Shown here piece after piece: positions 27,296 to 35,682 of a stretch of 64,000 bases of DNA. A program made the translations under genes and the position numbers. Source of the DNA: Pseudomonas viridiflava (GTDB lineage: Bacteria; Pseudomonadota; Gammaproteobacteria; Pseudomonadales; Pseudomonadaceae). Where the stretch lies: assembly GCF_900585905.1 (NCBI RefSeq), contig NZ_UTVH01000073.1, forward strand, positions 112,681 through 176,680. The letters are read 5' to 3'. The notes beneath the pieces were generated by a model, which searched no databases, was not told the origin of the DNA, and worked only from the letters and a program-made list of their open reading frames with translations. Within the stretch, counting starts at the first letter, position 1, and each line of letters opens with the position of its first letter.

Positions 27296-27853
27296 TCAGA
27301 GCTGGACGTAGGTCAATCGGGGCCACTTGAGGTGCCATTGTCTGGCAGCCAGCCGCTTGAGATAGATGTCGTGCTTGTCACCGAGAAAGCGTGGGCCCGG
27401 TCGGACCACCAGATTGAACAGGTCCTCAAGGCCAAATGGCGCGGCGACCTCGATCCGGCCAGCAACATCCAGCCTGAGGCCTACAGCTGTAGCCGTCTCG
27501 GTCCAATACTTCATCGCATCAGCGCTTGAGCGATAGGGAGCATCCGCGTTGCGCGCATGCATGCGTGCCTGGTTTTTTACCGACCAGTTCAGTTCGCAAT
27601 CCAGGCGTCTCAATGCTGCTTCCAGCGCCCTGTCGTGCGCCTCGCGAGGATCACTATCGTCATACCAGATGACATCAATGTCGGCAGGCAACGGAGAAAA
27701 TTCCCGACCATGCAGAAAGTCCCACACCGCACTGCGAACGAAACCTGCAGCCACCCAGCAATCAGGCAGGCCCAGATCCCTGACCAGCGCCAGCGCGCGC
27801 ATGCGCACAGAGTCGCCAGCGATGACTTTGTCGAGCTGTAGCTCCAGGGACAT
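27296..27853 (-). CDS. Nucleotidyltransferase family protein (NTP_transf_6/DUF925)
   Basis: A 185-residue protein with a minimal nucleotidyltransferase core: WVAAGFVRSAVWDFLHG, then PADIDVIWYDD with the metal-binding DxD and the later NWSVKNQARMHARNADAPYRSSADAMKYWTETATAVG. These agree with the DUF925 family. It lies six bases upstream of the end of the DUF2945 gene on the same strand. The substrate is unknown. Confidence 0.88.
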   Translation of the reverse strand: MSLELQLDKVIAGDSVRMRALALVRDLGLPDCWVAAGFVRSAVWDFLHGREFSPLPADIDVIWYDDSDPREAHDRALEAALRRLDCELNWSVKNQARMHARNADAPYRSSADAMKYWTETATAVGLRLDVAGRIEVAAPFGLEDLFNLVVRPGPRFLGDKHDIYLKRLAARQWHLKWPRLTYVQL

Positions 27854-27859
27854 CAGCGG

Positions 27860-28069
27860 TCAGGCATGACGAAGCGCAGCACCATGGTGCAATGCCGAAT
27901 GCCCGGTCTTGTCGCTTTTCACTTCGTATTGCGGCTCCTCTTTTGAAGCCGGGCGATGCTTGCCCATGAACTCGAGATCTTTGGTGTGCACGTTGGTGAC
28001 CTTGCCGTGGATTTCACCGGCTTCGGAGTTCCAGCGTACGGCATCGCCTGTCTTGAAGGGTTGCGTCAT
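27860..28069 (-). CDS. DUF2945 (Tudor-like, hypervirulence-associated) protein
   Basis: A 69-residue protein: FKTGDAVRWNSEAGEIHGKVTNVHTKDLEFMGKHRPASKEEPQYEVKSDKTGHSALHHGAALRH. This matches DUF2945. AGGAG lies six bases before the ATG at 28069. It is followed six bases later by the nucleotidyltransferase gene, so both are probably one transcript. Function unknown. Confidence 0.9.
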   Translation of the reverse strand: MTQPFKTGDAVRWNSEAGEIHGKVTNVHTKDLEFMGKHRPASKEEPQYEVKSDKTGHSALHHGAALRHA

Positions 28070-28237
28070 GGGGTGCTCCTGGATACGCATCGATGAGAGG
28101 ACGTAGCGTTAGAGCTACGCGACTCGCCATCCGTTCGCTGCATCACAGCCGCCAGCACAAGCCCTGCCCAGCTTCAGGCGCAGGGGCAGGGGCAAGGCTG
28201 GCGAAACTGTCTGATATCGCAGCTTACCCCAGGGCGA

Positions 28238-29431
28238 TCAACGCGTCGGCGCAGGCGCCGCGTCGATCTTCACCCGCATCAGGCTGTAGGGTTTCACTCG
28301 CAGGTCCTTGCCCTCGTGGAAACCGGCCTGACGATGCAGCTGGTTGGCAATGAAATACAGATAACCGTCAGGGCCGATCGACAGGGTGTCCGGCCACAGC
28401 ACGCGCGGATCGTGAACGATGGTCTGCCAGCTGCCGTCGGCCAGGCGCTTGCGAATGCCGTTGTGCTCGTAATCGCCGGCATATACGGCGCCCTTGGCAT
28501 CGGCCTCCAGACCGTCCGACGCGCCCTTCTCGCCCAGGTCTTGCACCGCAGCCTCCAGCTGTTGCTCGCTGACACTGGCATCGCGCAGCATCGCGGTCGG
28601 CACCGCATATAAATGCCGGCTCGACAACGGGCTGAAGTACAAGGTCTTGCCATCGGCAGACAAGGCAATGCCATCAGAGGCCACACCGGGTGCCTTGAAT
28701 TTGCCATCGGCACCTTTGCTCATCAGCGCCTGGCCTTCCACCACCGGAATGAACGCAGGGTCGACCGATGTCGATTTAGCGCCACTCAAGCGCCGGGTTG
28801 CCTTGCCGCTGGCGATGTCCATGACAATGATCGCGCCAGGCCCGCTCATGGAAGAGTCGGTGACGTACACCGTGCCTTCCTTGCCGGTACGCAGGTCGAA
28901 ACGCATGTCATTGACATAGGTGCCGGGCAGGATCACATCAGCCGGGAACACCAGGGTTTTCACCACCTTGTTGCTGGCCAGATCAACCGCCATCAGCTTG
29001 GCGCCCCCCGCCTTGGGTTTGGCAAAGCCTGGCGCTGCGGTGTCGAGAATCCACACCCGGCCCTGACCGTCCGCCACCACGCTCTGCACACTGATCAGGC
29101 CTTTGGCCGGGTCGCTGGCGTCCTCGTGATTGATCTGCATGTTGGGGTAAGGAACCAGCTTGCCATCACGAATCTCGGCCACAGTGAACGGCACGTCATC
29201 GCCCCAGCGCGGGAAGTTGACGAAGACACGACCGGCTTCCGTGACAGCCACGCCAGTGGGCATGGCGTCATGAAACGTGAACACCTGCTGCAGCTCACCG
29301 AGGGTTTTTTCCGCAGGCGCAGTGGCGGGAAGCGTGATTGCGGGCATCGCGCCAGCAGCCAGCGCCGGTTGTGCAGCGAATGCGATGCTCAGCGCCAGGG
29401 CGGTGCAGGGAAACAGTTGTTTGAACGACAT
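28238..29431 (-). CDS. Secreted major-royal-jelly/SMP-30-like beta-propeller protein
   Basis: A 397-residue protein. A signal peptide (FKQLFPCTALALSIAFAAQPALAAG) ends near residue 26. The body is a six-bladed propeller of the MRJP/yellow type: PTGVAVTEAGRVFVNFPRW, VQSVVADGQGRVWILDTAAPG, GTYVNDMRFDLRTGKEGTVYVTDSS, SDGIALSADGKTLYFSPL and WPDTLSIGPDGYLYFI. GGAG precedes the ATG at 29431. It is 59 bases downstream of an alcohol dehydrogenase-like gene on the same strand. The ligand or enzymatic activity is unknown. Confidence 0.88.
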   Translation of the reverse strand: MSFKQLFPCTALALSIAFAAQPALAAGAMPAITLPATAPAEKTLGELQQVFTFHDAMPTGVAVTEAGRVFVNFPRWGDDVPFTVAEIRDGKLVPYPNMQINHEDASDPAKGLISVQSVVADGQGRVWILDTAAPGFAKPKAGGAKLMAVDLASNKVVKTLVFPADVILPGTYVNDMRFDLRTGKEGTVYVTDSSMSGPGAIIVMDIASGKATRRLSGAKSTSVDPAFIPVVEGQALMSKGADGKFKAPGVASDGIALSADGKTLYFSPLSSRHLYAVPTAMLRDASVSEQQLEAAVQDLGEKGASDGLEADAKGAVYAGDYEHNGIRKRLADGSWQTIVHDPRVLWPDTLSIGPDGYLYFIANQLHRQAGFHEGKDLRVKPYSLMRVKIDAAPAPTR

Positions 29432-29490
29432 CAAAACTCCAGGCGGCCTGTTCAATGCAGGCCGCTAAATGAATGGGGTATGGGCAGTGA

Positions 29491-30498
29491 TCAGAAACCT
29501 TCGAGGACAATCTTGCCCTGGGCCTTGCCGCTTTCCACTACAGCGTGGGCGCGGCGCATGTTGGCGGCGTTGATGCGGCCGAAGTGCTCGCCCAGCGTGG
29601 TCTTGAGCACGCCCTGATCGATCAGCGCCGAAACCCGGTTGAGCAGCTCGTGTTGCTTGATCATGTCCGGGGTTTCGAACAGCGAGCGGGTGAACATCAG
29701 CTCCCAGTGCAGCGACAGCGCCTTGCGCTTCATCGGCATCACATCCAGGGTTTTCGGGTCATCAATCACCGCCAGGCGGCCTTGCGGTTGCAGGGCCTCG
29801 ATCAGTTGCTCGAAATGGCTGTCCGTGTGGGTCAGGCTGGCGACATGGCTGACCTGGCCGACACCGATCTGCTCCAGTTGCGCCACCAATGGCTGGCTGT
29901 GATCGATGACGTGATGGGCGCCGAGCTGGGTGATCCAGTCACGGGTTTGCGGGCGTGACGCCGTGCCGATGACGGTCATTTTCGTCAACTGGCGGGCCAG
30001 CTGAATCAGGATCGACCCCACGCCACCGGCAGCACCGGTGATCAGCAATGTCTGACCTTCGCCGCCACCTTCTGCCACACCCAGGCGATCGAACAACAGC
30101 TCCCAGGCGGTAATCGAGGTCAGCGGCAGCGCGGCAGCATGGGCGTCGTCGAGGGATTTGGGCTTGTGGCCGACGATGCGCTCATCCACCAGGTGAAACT
30201 CGCTGTAGCTGCCGGGGCGCACGATGGACCCCGCGTAGAACACTTCATCGCCCGGTTGAAAAAGCGTTACGTCGGCGCCCACTTCACGCACCGTGCCGAC
30301 CGCATCCCAGCCGACCACTTTCGGCTCAGTGGCAGCAGAGCCTGCACGTATCTTGGTGTCGACCGGATTGACCGACACCGCGCGCACGTGCACCAGCAGA
30401 TCCCGCGGACCCGGCGTGGGTTTGGGCAGGTCCATGTCGATCAGCGCGTTGGGGTCTTCGATGGGCAGACCGTGTTGGGTGAAGGCGATGGCTTTCAT
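29491..30498 (-). CDS. Zinc-binding-type alcohol dehydrogenase / quinone oxidoreductase
   Basis: A 335-residue MDR-superfamily protein. The catalytic GroES-like domain is followed by a Rossmann fold (TLLITGAAGGVGSILIQLARQLTKMTVIGTA). The Cys and Glu ligands of catalytic zinc are missing (VRAVSVNPVDTKIRAG), so it is a zinc-free quinone-oxidoreductase-like enzyme of the ZADH1/YhfP-like group despite the family name. GAGGA precedes the ATG at 30498. It is divergent from a LysR gene 105 bases away, its probable regulator. Confidence 0.9.
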   Translation of the reverse strand: MKAIAFTQHGLPIEDPNALIDMDLPKPTPGPRDLLVHVRAVSVNPVDTKIRAGSAATEPKVVGWDAVGTVREVGADVTLFQPGDEVFYAGSIVRPGSYSEFHLVDERIVGHKPKSLDDAHAAALPLTSITAWELLFDRLGVAEGGGEGQTLLITGAAGGVGSILIQLARQLTKMTVIGTASRPQTRDWITQLGAHHVIDHSQPLVAQLEQIGVGQVSHVASLTHTDSHFEQLIEALQPQGRLAVIDDPKTLDVMPMKRKALSLHWELMFTRSLFETPDMIKQHELLNRVSALIDQGVLKTTLGEHFGRINAANMRRAHAVVESGKAQGKIVLEGF

Positions 30499-30603
30499 GG
30501 GATGTCCTCGGGCAGGGATTGAACAGCGTGGCGCCATACTCACCTTCTCTGCCGCAAAGAAAAAGCCCTAAACTGCGCGAACACTTTCACAGCTGGAGTG
30601 AAA

Positions 30604-31509
30604 ATGATCCGCATTGATGATCTGGCGTTGTTCGTGCGCACCGCCGCGCTGGGCAGCTTTTCCAACGCTGCAAGGGAGGTGGGCCTGCTGCCGGGGCAGG
30701 TCGCGGCCGCCATCAAGCGCCTGGAAAAAGAGCTGGATGTGCGCTTATTCGCCCGCTCCACCCGCAGCCTGCGCCTGACGGCCGAGGGCGAGCAGTATTT
30801 ACCCAGCGCCCAGAGCGTACTGGACACGTTAAGGGATGGGCGCGAAAAGCTGCGCCGTGAAAGCCCCGAGCTGCAAGGCGTGCTGCAAGTGGCCGCGCCC
30901 TCGGACCTGGGACGCAATGTGCTGCTGCCGTGGCTGTCGGGTTTTCGCCGCGAGCATCCAGCGCTGTCCATCCGCCTGTTTCTGTCGGATCAGGTGGCGG
31001 ACTTGTTTCGCGACCCGGTGGATATTGCGATTCGTTACGGTCTGCTGGAAGACGCTAATTACATTGCCCTGCCACTGGCACCCTGGAACCGCCGGGTGCT
31101 GGTCGCCTCCCCCGAGTACCTCGCGCGTCACGGCAGGCCTTCGACGCCGGACGACCTGCTGCGCCACGCCTGCCTGTTGTATACGCTGAGTGGGCGCCTG
31201 TATGACAAATGGCGAATCGGTGCGCGCCTGCTCAGCGTGTCCGGTCCGCTGTTCTGCGACGACGCCGACGTGGCACGGCGCTGGGCGGTGGCGGGCGAAG
31301 GCATTACCTACAAATCCTGGCTCGATGTCAGTGACGACCTAAGGGCCGGGCGCCTGGAAATCCTGCTGCCGGACTACCCCGGCGAGCCTGTGCCGCTTAA
31401 CCTGGTCTGCCCGCATCGCAAACAGTTTTCCCCAGCGGTTCAGCAGTTGCACGCGTTGTTGCGCAGCCGCTTTACCGAACTGGAGCATGAATTGCCTGGA
31501 TTGCTCTGA
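30604..31509 (+). CDS. LysR-family transcriptional regulator
   Basis: A 301-residue LysR protein (LALFVRTAALGSFSNAAREVGLLPGQVAAAIKRLEKELDVRLFARSTRSLRLT). GGAG lies five bases before the ATG at 30604; a GTG at 30598 overlaps that site. It is divergent from the quinone-oxidoreductase gene, whose promoter it likely controls. Confidence 0.9.
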   Translation: MIRIDDLALFVRTAALGSFSNAAREVGLLPGQVAAAIKRLEKELDVRLFARSTRSLRLTAEGEQYLPSAQSVLDTLRDGREKLRRESPELQGVLQVAAPSDLGRNVLLPWLSGFRREHPALSIRLFLSDQVADLFRDPVDIAIRYGLLEDANYIALPLAPWNRRVLVASPEYLARHGRPSTPDDLLRHACLLYTLSGRLYDKWRIGARLLSVSGPLFCDDADVARRWAVAGEGITYKSWLDVSDDLRAGRLEILLPDYPGEPVPLNLVCPHRKQFSPAVQQLHALLRSRFTELEHELPGLL

Positions 31510-31519
31510 TGTCGCGTAT

Positions 31520-32038
31520 TCAGCGGCCGCGACTGGCCAGGTAGACCCGACTCTGCGCCTGCCCCGGTACATCGTCCAGCACGTCGATGGCGTGCATACC
31601 GATTTTCTCCAGCACATTGATCGACGCCACGTGATCCGGCCTGACCAGAGCATGCACCTGCGGCAGCTTGAGTTCATCGAAGGCGCACGCCAGGGTGGCC
31701 TTGCCCAGCTCGGTCGCGTAACCCTTGCCCCAGGCCGGCACACCAAAACGGTAACCCAGATTCACCCGCACCACGTCGCCGAAATAGCGCCGCGCAATAC
31801 CACCAAAACCAATCAGCTGCTCCGGCGCCTCGCGGTTGGCAACAGCCCACCAGCCGTAGCCGTGCTTTTGCCAGTGGCGAATCCAGATGCCGATCAAGCC
31901 CGCCGCCTGTTGCTTGTCGGCCAACGGCCCGGCGGGATTGAATTGATGAGTGGCCAAATCACCGTAGACCGCGAACATCATGTCCAGATCATCAGCACGC
32001 GGCGGGCGCAAAACCAGTCTTTCAGTGAATCGTTGCAT
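31520..32038 (-). CDS. GNAT-family acetyltransferase (RimJ/RimL-like)
   Basis: A 172-residue protein with FTERLVLRPPRADDLDMMFAVYGD at the start and the acetyl-CoA motif LGYRFGVPAWGKGYATELGKATLACAFDEL, then ASINVLEKIGMHAI. The RimJ/RimL-like class acetylates protein N-termini or small amines. The ATG at 32038 (MQRFTERL) is standard for the family; longer frames upstream run into REP sequence. Confidence 0.88.
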   Translation of the reverse strand: MQRFTERLVLRPPRADDLDMMFAVYGDLATHQFNPAGPLADKQQAAGLIGIWIRHWQKHGYGWWAVANREAPEQLIGFGGIARRYFGDVVRVNLGYRFGVPAWGKGYATELGKATLACAFDELKLPQVHALVRPDHVASINVLEKIGMHAIDVLDDVPGQAQSRVYLASRGR

Positions 32039-32082
32039 GGTGAAAAGCCTGTGCGAGCGTTCGGTTGACATCATTTCAGGCA

Positions 32083-32275
32083 GGAGCAAGCTTGCTTGCG
32101 AAAGCGCCAGCCAGTTCAGCGCATTACGGCCTGCAACGCCCCCTTCATGAGCAAGCTCACTCTCATCAAAGAAAACACAACAACCTGATTGCAATGATTT
32201 CTGTAAGAGCCAACTCGTTGGCGAGACGATGTCAGCCACGCCGCTTCGCCAACACGTTGACTCCTACAGGATTTG
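32083..32275. repeat. REP-type palindromic elements
   Basis: Two pieces of the Pseudomonas REP type lie between the acetyltransferase and PCuAC genes. One is GGAGCAAGCTTGCTTGCGAAAG near 32083. The other is an imperfect pair, TAAGAGCCAACTCGTTGGCG near 32206 with CGCCAACACGTTGACTCCTAC ending near 32270. Confidence 0.7.
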
Positions 32276-32290
32276 TATTGATAGACGTAT

Positions 32291-32773
32291 CTAGTGCATC
32301 TTGCTGTGATCATGCATCGCGCCGTGATCCGGGGCATTCAACGCGCGGGCGGTGGCTTGAACCGCGACCGACTCCTTGACGCCTTTACCATCCTCGATCA
32401 CCAGGGTCAGGGGCACTTTGTCGCCTTCTTTTACCGGGGCCTCCAGATTGATCAGCATGACGTGATAACTGTTGCTGTCCATCACCACCGGCTGCCCGGC
32501 GGGCAATGCTACCGAGGTCACTTCGTGCATGCTCATGACGTCGTCCTTCATGCTTGACTGGTGGATCTGCACCAGCTTCGCCACCGGCGATTGCACTTCC
32601 AGCAGCTTGCTGTCGACGCTGGCAGTAATCACCATGAACGCGCCGGTGGATGCCTGCCCCGGCACACTGGCGCGCACCCAGGCGTCTTTCACTTCGGTCT
32701 GCGCCGATACCTGAGCGGCGGCGGTAATCAACAGCAGGCCCAGCATTACGTTTTTAAACGGTTCAAGGTTCAT
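32291..32773 (-). CDS. PCuAC-type periplasmic copper chaperone
   Basis: A 160-residue secreted protein with a signal peptide ending ...AAQVSAQ. The PCuAC pattern is present: STGAFMVITASVDSKL, then QIHQSSMKDDVMSMHEV with the His/Met ligands, then SYHVMLINLEAPVKEGDKVPLTL. A His-rich tail (DHGAMHDHSKMH) adds metal-binding capacity. Its ATG overlaps the stop of the SCO gene (TGATG), so the two are translationally coupled. Together they would deliver copper, for example to cytochrome oxidase. Confidence 0.94.
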   Translation of the reverse strand: MNLEPFKNVMLGLLLITAAAQVSAQTEVKDAWVRASVPGQASTGAFMVITASVDSKLLEVQSPVAKLVQIHQSSMKDDVMSMHEVTSVALPAGQPVVMDSNSYHVMLINLEAPVKEGDKVPLTLVIEDGKGVKESVAVQATARALNAPDHGAMHDHSKMH

Positions 32774-33378
32774 CAGCAGACCTCCATAACGGTGAGCAAA
32801 TCTTCAGTGCACTCTTGCGCAGAGAGGGAATGAGAAAGCCCGAGACGCAGCACGCCGCGGGTGTCGAAGACGAAACTGGTGGCGGTGTGTGACATCGTGT
32901 ACGTCGAGCCGCTCGGGACCTTCTCAAAGAACACGCCAAACTCCTTGGCGGTGGCGGCGGTTTCTTCGAGGGTGCCGTAAAGTGCCACGAAGCTGGGGTC
33001 GAACGCCTTGACGTAGGCGTCGAGCATTTCCGGCTTGTCGCGCTCAGGGTCGACGGTGATGAAGATCACCTGCAGGGTATCGCCATCCTTGCCCATCAGC
33101 TTCTTGATTTGCGCCGCCCGCGCCAAGGTCGTCGGGCATATCGCCGGGCATTGAGTGAAGCCGAAGAACACCATGGGCATGTAACCGCGAAAACTGGACA
33201 GGGTTTTCACGTTGCCTTTTGGGTCCTTCAGCTTGAAGGTGCGGCCAAGGATCTTGTCGCTCAGGTCCTTGCCATATTTGTACGACAGTTTGGGCGTGTC
33301 ATCGCAGCCTGCAAGCACGCCCAGACTCAGCACGCTCATGCCGCCGATGACCTGCCGACGTGTCAGTAGCTTATTCAT
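32773..33378 (-). CDS. SCO-family lipoprotein, copper/thiol assembly factor
   Basis: A 201-residue protein. A lipobox LAGC places Cys25 as the lipidated residue. The SCO domain has GFTQCPAICPTTL (Cys77 and Cys81 of CxxxC) and the distal copper-ligand His in YTMSHTATSFV. SCO proteins assemble the CuA site of cytochrome oxidase or act as thiol reductases. It is coupled to the PCuAC gene downstream. Confidence 0.94.
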   Translation of the reverse strand: MNKLLTRRQVIGGMSVLSLGVLAGCDDTPKLSYKYGKDLSDKILGRTFKLKDPKGNVKTLSSFRGYMPMVFFGFTQCPAICPTTLARAAQIKKLMGKDGDTLQVIFITVDPERDKPEMLDAYVKAFDPSFVALYGTLEETAATAKEFGVFFEKVPSGSTYTMSHTATSFVFDTRGVLRLGLSHSLSAQECTEDLLTVMEVC

Positions 33379-33518
33379 GGGTTACCTCTTCAATAGCAAC
33401 CGGGCTGGCGGGCCAGCCCGTTACCTGATTCTGTGTCGCGCCAAAGCCGCACAGATTACCTGTGACATTTCCTACAGTCGCTGAAGTAATGTCAGAAAAT
33501 GCTTCACCCTCGCTGGCA

Positions 33519-34892
33519 TCAGCTTTCGCTCTGGCGCAAAGCGACAGACGGCGCACGCAGGCTGACGACCAAGTCGCACGCCAACAGCGCCAGCAGGCTT
33601 GCGCCCAATATCGGCAGGCTTATGCCGAGGGCGATGGCAACCACTGGCCAGGCGATTCTGGCGCCGAGGGATGATTGTCGCCAAGCCTCAATAACGGTGG
33701 GTTGCCGAGCAAGGCCGGGCCTGCGGCGCCACCACATCAGATAGCCGACACAGACCATCGCCACCAGACCACTGGCAACCAAGACCAGCGCCAGTTGATT
33801 GGCCAGGCCAAACAGGATGCCCATGTGCGCGTCGATCCCCCACCGCGTGAGTTTGGCCGCCACGGAATAGTGGGCAAACTCGACATGATCGACCACCGCC
33901 AGGGTGTGCGGGTTGATCGACACGGCATCCACCTGAGTCGGCCAGCTGCGATCGATTTCAGCCACCACCCAGGCTTTCGCCGGGTTGCCCGACGGCCTGA
34001 TCTCGACCTTGGCCGCATCGATATGGGCGTTGCGGGCGCTGGTCAGTACGGCATCGAACAAGGCAGGGTCCAGCGCATCGGCAACTGCGGAGGTTGAAGG
34101 CGCCATGGCCATGTGATGCCCGGCGTGAGGGTCCGTGGGCATGTCTTTGTGGGCGGGCCTGGCCAGCGCGGTGGAAACACTGGGCGTCGACCAGCCGTAA
34201 TAGGCCCGCAGCACGCCGATGTTGTCCCCGGCGTATTGCGACCAGGTCAGCCCCGTTGCCGAGAAAAACAGCAGCCCCAGCATCAGCCACAGGCCGACAC
34301 TGGCGTGCCAGGAGCGCAGGCTCTTGCGCCCTGCCTTCAGCCGCCCCCGGCGCACGGACCACAACACCAGCCCTCCCGCCGCCGCGATCCACAGCCAGGA
34401 CGCTGCCAGCTCACTGTAGATGCGCCCGACATTGCCCAGCAGCAGGCTGCGATGAAACTCGTCGATCCAGGTGCGCAGCGGCAATATGCCGCTGGTGCCA
34501 TACACCGTGAGGTCGCCACGAATCTCGCCGCTGACCGGATCGACGAACAACGCGCGATGCTCGGACTCGCCCAGGCCCGGGCCGTTGAACATCACCCGTG
34601 TGGTATCGCCAGGTCGTGGCGCGGGACGCACTGCCGCCACGCTCGCCCCAGGCCCGGCGACTTGCTGAGCACTGCGCACCTGGGCCTCAAGGCTCAGTGC
34701 CGGACCCTGATTCGGTGAATGCAGCACATCGGCATACAACAGGTTTTCGATCTGCGGGGTCAGGGCGTAAATCAGGCCGCTCAGCGCGGCCACCAAAATG
34801 AACGGGCCCACGAACAGGCCAATGTAGAAGTGCAGTCTTTTAATCAGGGCAACAAAGGCGCCCTGCGACGATTCTGCAGGTAGTGCTGACAT
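33519..34892 (-). CDS. PepSY-associated TM helix protein (PiuB-like)
   Basis: A protein of 457 residues with about four membrane helices. The first includes RLHFYIGLFVGPFILVAALSGLIYALTPQ, and the SLLLGNVGRIYSELAASWLWIAAAGGLVLW segment is typical. The periplasmic loops contain His/Met clusters (PTDPHAGHHMAMAPS). Such proteins accompany TonB receptors and are linked to siderophore reduction or metal uptake. The ATG at 34892 is preferred over the GTG at 34904. It lies between DUF2946 and SCO genes on the same strand. Confidence 0.92.
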   Translation of the reverse strand: MSALPAESSQGAFVALIKRLHFYIGLFVGPFILVAALSGLIYALTPQIENLLYADVLHSPNQGPALSLEAQVRSAQQVAGPGASVAAVRPAPRPGDTTRVMFNGPGLGESEHRALFVDPVSGEIRGDLTVYGTSGILPLRTWIDEFHRSLLLGNVGRIYSELAASWLWIAAAGGLVLWSVRRGRLKAGRKSLRSWHASVGLWLMLGLLFFSATGLTWSQYAGDNIGVLRAYYGWSTPSVSTALARPAHKDMPTDPHAGHHMAMAPSTSAVADALDPALFDAVLTSARNAHIDAAKVEIRPSGNPAKAWVVAEIDRSWPTQVDAVSINPHTLAVVDHVEFAHYSVAAKLTRWGIDAHMGILFGLANQLALVLVASGLVAMVCVGYLMWWRRRPGLARQPTVIEAWRQSSLGARIAWPVVAIALGISLPILGASLLALLACDLVVSLRAPSVALRQSES

Positions 34893-34995
34893 AAGGCTCA
34901 CCAACGGCTAAACCCGACGGACAGATACCGGCGGGCTGATAATCGGTTTGGGGTTTATCGAACGATCACTGTCGCTCAATCTGCCACTGGAGCGC

Positions 34996-35412
34996 TCAGG
35001 GAGCCTGCGGATTAACGCCCGGAAAGGAGTGCCGAAAGGCATGACCGGGCCAGACAGAAGGGAAAACAAAACGGGGCGTGCGGCTGCGAATCAGCCAGCC
35101 GAGGGCGACGAAAAAGATCATCGCCAGGGTCAACGTGCCCGCAAACGAACAGTCGCCGAACAGCGACTGCAAACTGCCCGGCATTGCCATCCTGGAGTGG
35201 TCGGCGGCGTTGGCCGTGCTCATCTCCATCGTGTGCCCGCTCATCATCGCAGCGGAGCCATGGTGTTGGTGCTGGGACTCTGGCGCCGCAGCGGGCGCGG
35301 AGAACCTGCCCATCATCTGCCCGTGACCAATCGCGCACGCCAATCCGTTGAACAGGATGAAGGCGTACAACATCCAGGCAATGGGCGCGCGACGGGTTCG
35401 GAAGAAATTCAT
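34996..35412 (-). CDS. DUF2946 protein, His/Met-rich periplasmic segment
   Basis: A 138-residue protein with an N-terminal helix (APIAWMLYAFILFNGLACAIGHG) and a C-terminal helix (TLTLAMIFFVALGWLI). Between them is a His/Met-rich stretch (ESQHQHHGS, MMSGHTMEM, HSRMAM) suited to copper binding. The pattern fits DUF2946, commonly found with TonB receptors and PepSY proteins. It is first in the metal cluster and divergent from the TonB receptor. Confidence 0.85.
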   Translation of the reverse strand: MNFFRTRRAPIAWMLYAFILFNGLACAIGHGQMMGRFSAPAAAPESQHQHHGSAAMMSGHTMEMSTANAADHSRMAMPGSLQSLFGDCSFAGTLTLAMIFFVALGWLIRSRTPRFVFPSVWPGHAFRHSFPGVNPQAP

Positions 35413-35530
35413 GGCGGTTAATCTAACATTTCGAAGCCTGCCAGGACATGACTGCGATCAAAGGCAGCATCTGCATCGATCGGCATCGAACTGCCTGGAC
35501 GAACTGGCTGAATCGATAAATTACATTACT

Positions 35531-35549
35531 GATAACGATTTGTATTTAC
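35531..35549. promoter_or_regulatory. Weak Fur-box-like site upstream of the TonB receptor
   Basis: This 19-mer matches 12 of 19 positions of the Fur consensus GATAATGATAATCATTATC by hand count. It lies in an AT-rich stretch of the divergent promoter between the DUF2946 and receptor genes. Iron regulation fits context but the match is modest. Confidence 0.35.
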
Positions 35550-35600
35550 TATCGCGTTCTCGTCTTGATAGCATCCCGGCATCTTGCGTTCTTACCTCGC

Positions 35601-35639
35601 CCCCCAAGGCTCGACCTCTCTAGGTCAAGCCTTGCGGGG
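35601..35639 (+). promoter_or_regulatory. Strong leader hairpin before the TonB receptor start
   Basis: Three stacked helices pair: 35601-35604 with 35636-35639, 35605-35611 with 35628-35634, and 35613-35617 with 35622-35626 around loop CTCT. There is one mismatch and one bulge. The structure ends 44 bases before the ATG at 35683 and has no following T-run, so it is not a standard terminator. Confidence 0.55.
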
Positions 35640-35682
35640 ACGCGTAACGACGCGCATTTGGCCTTTTGTCAGGATCACATTC

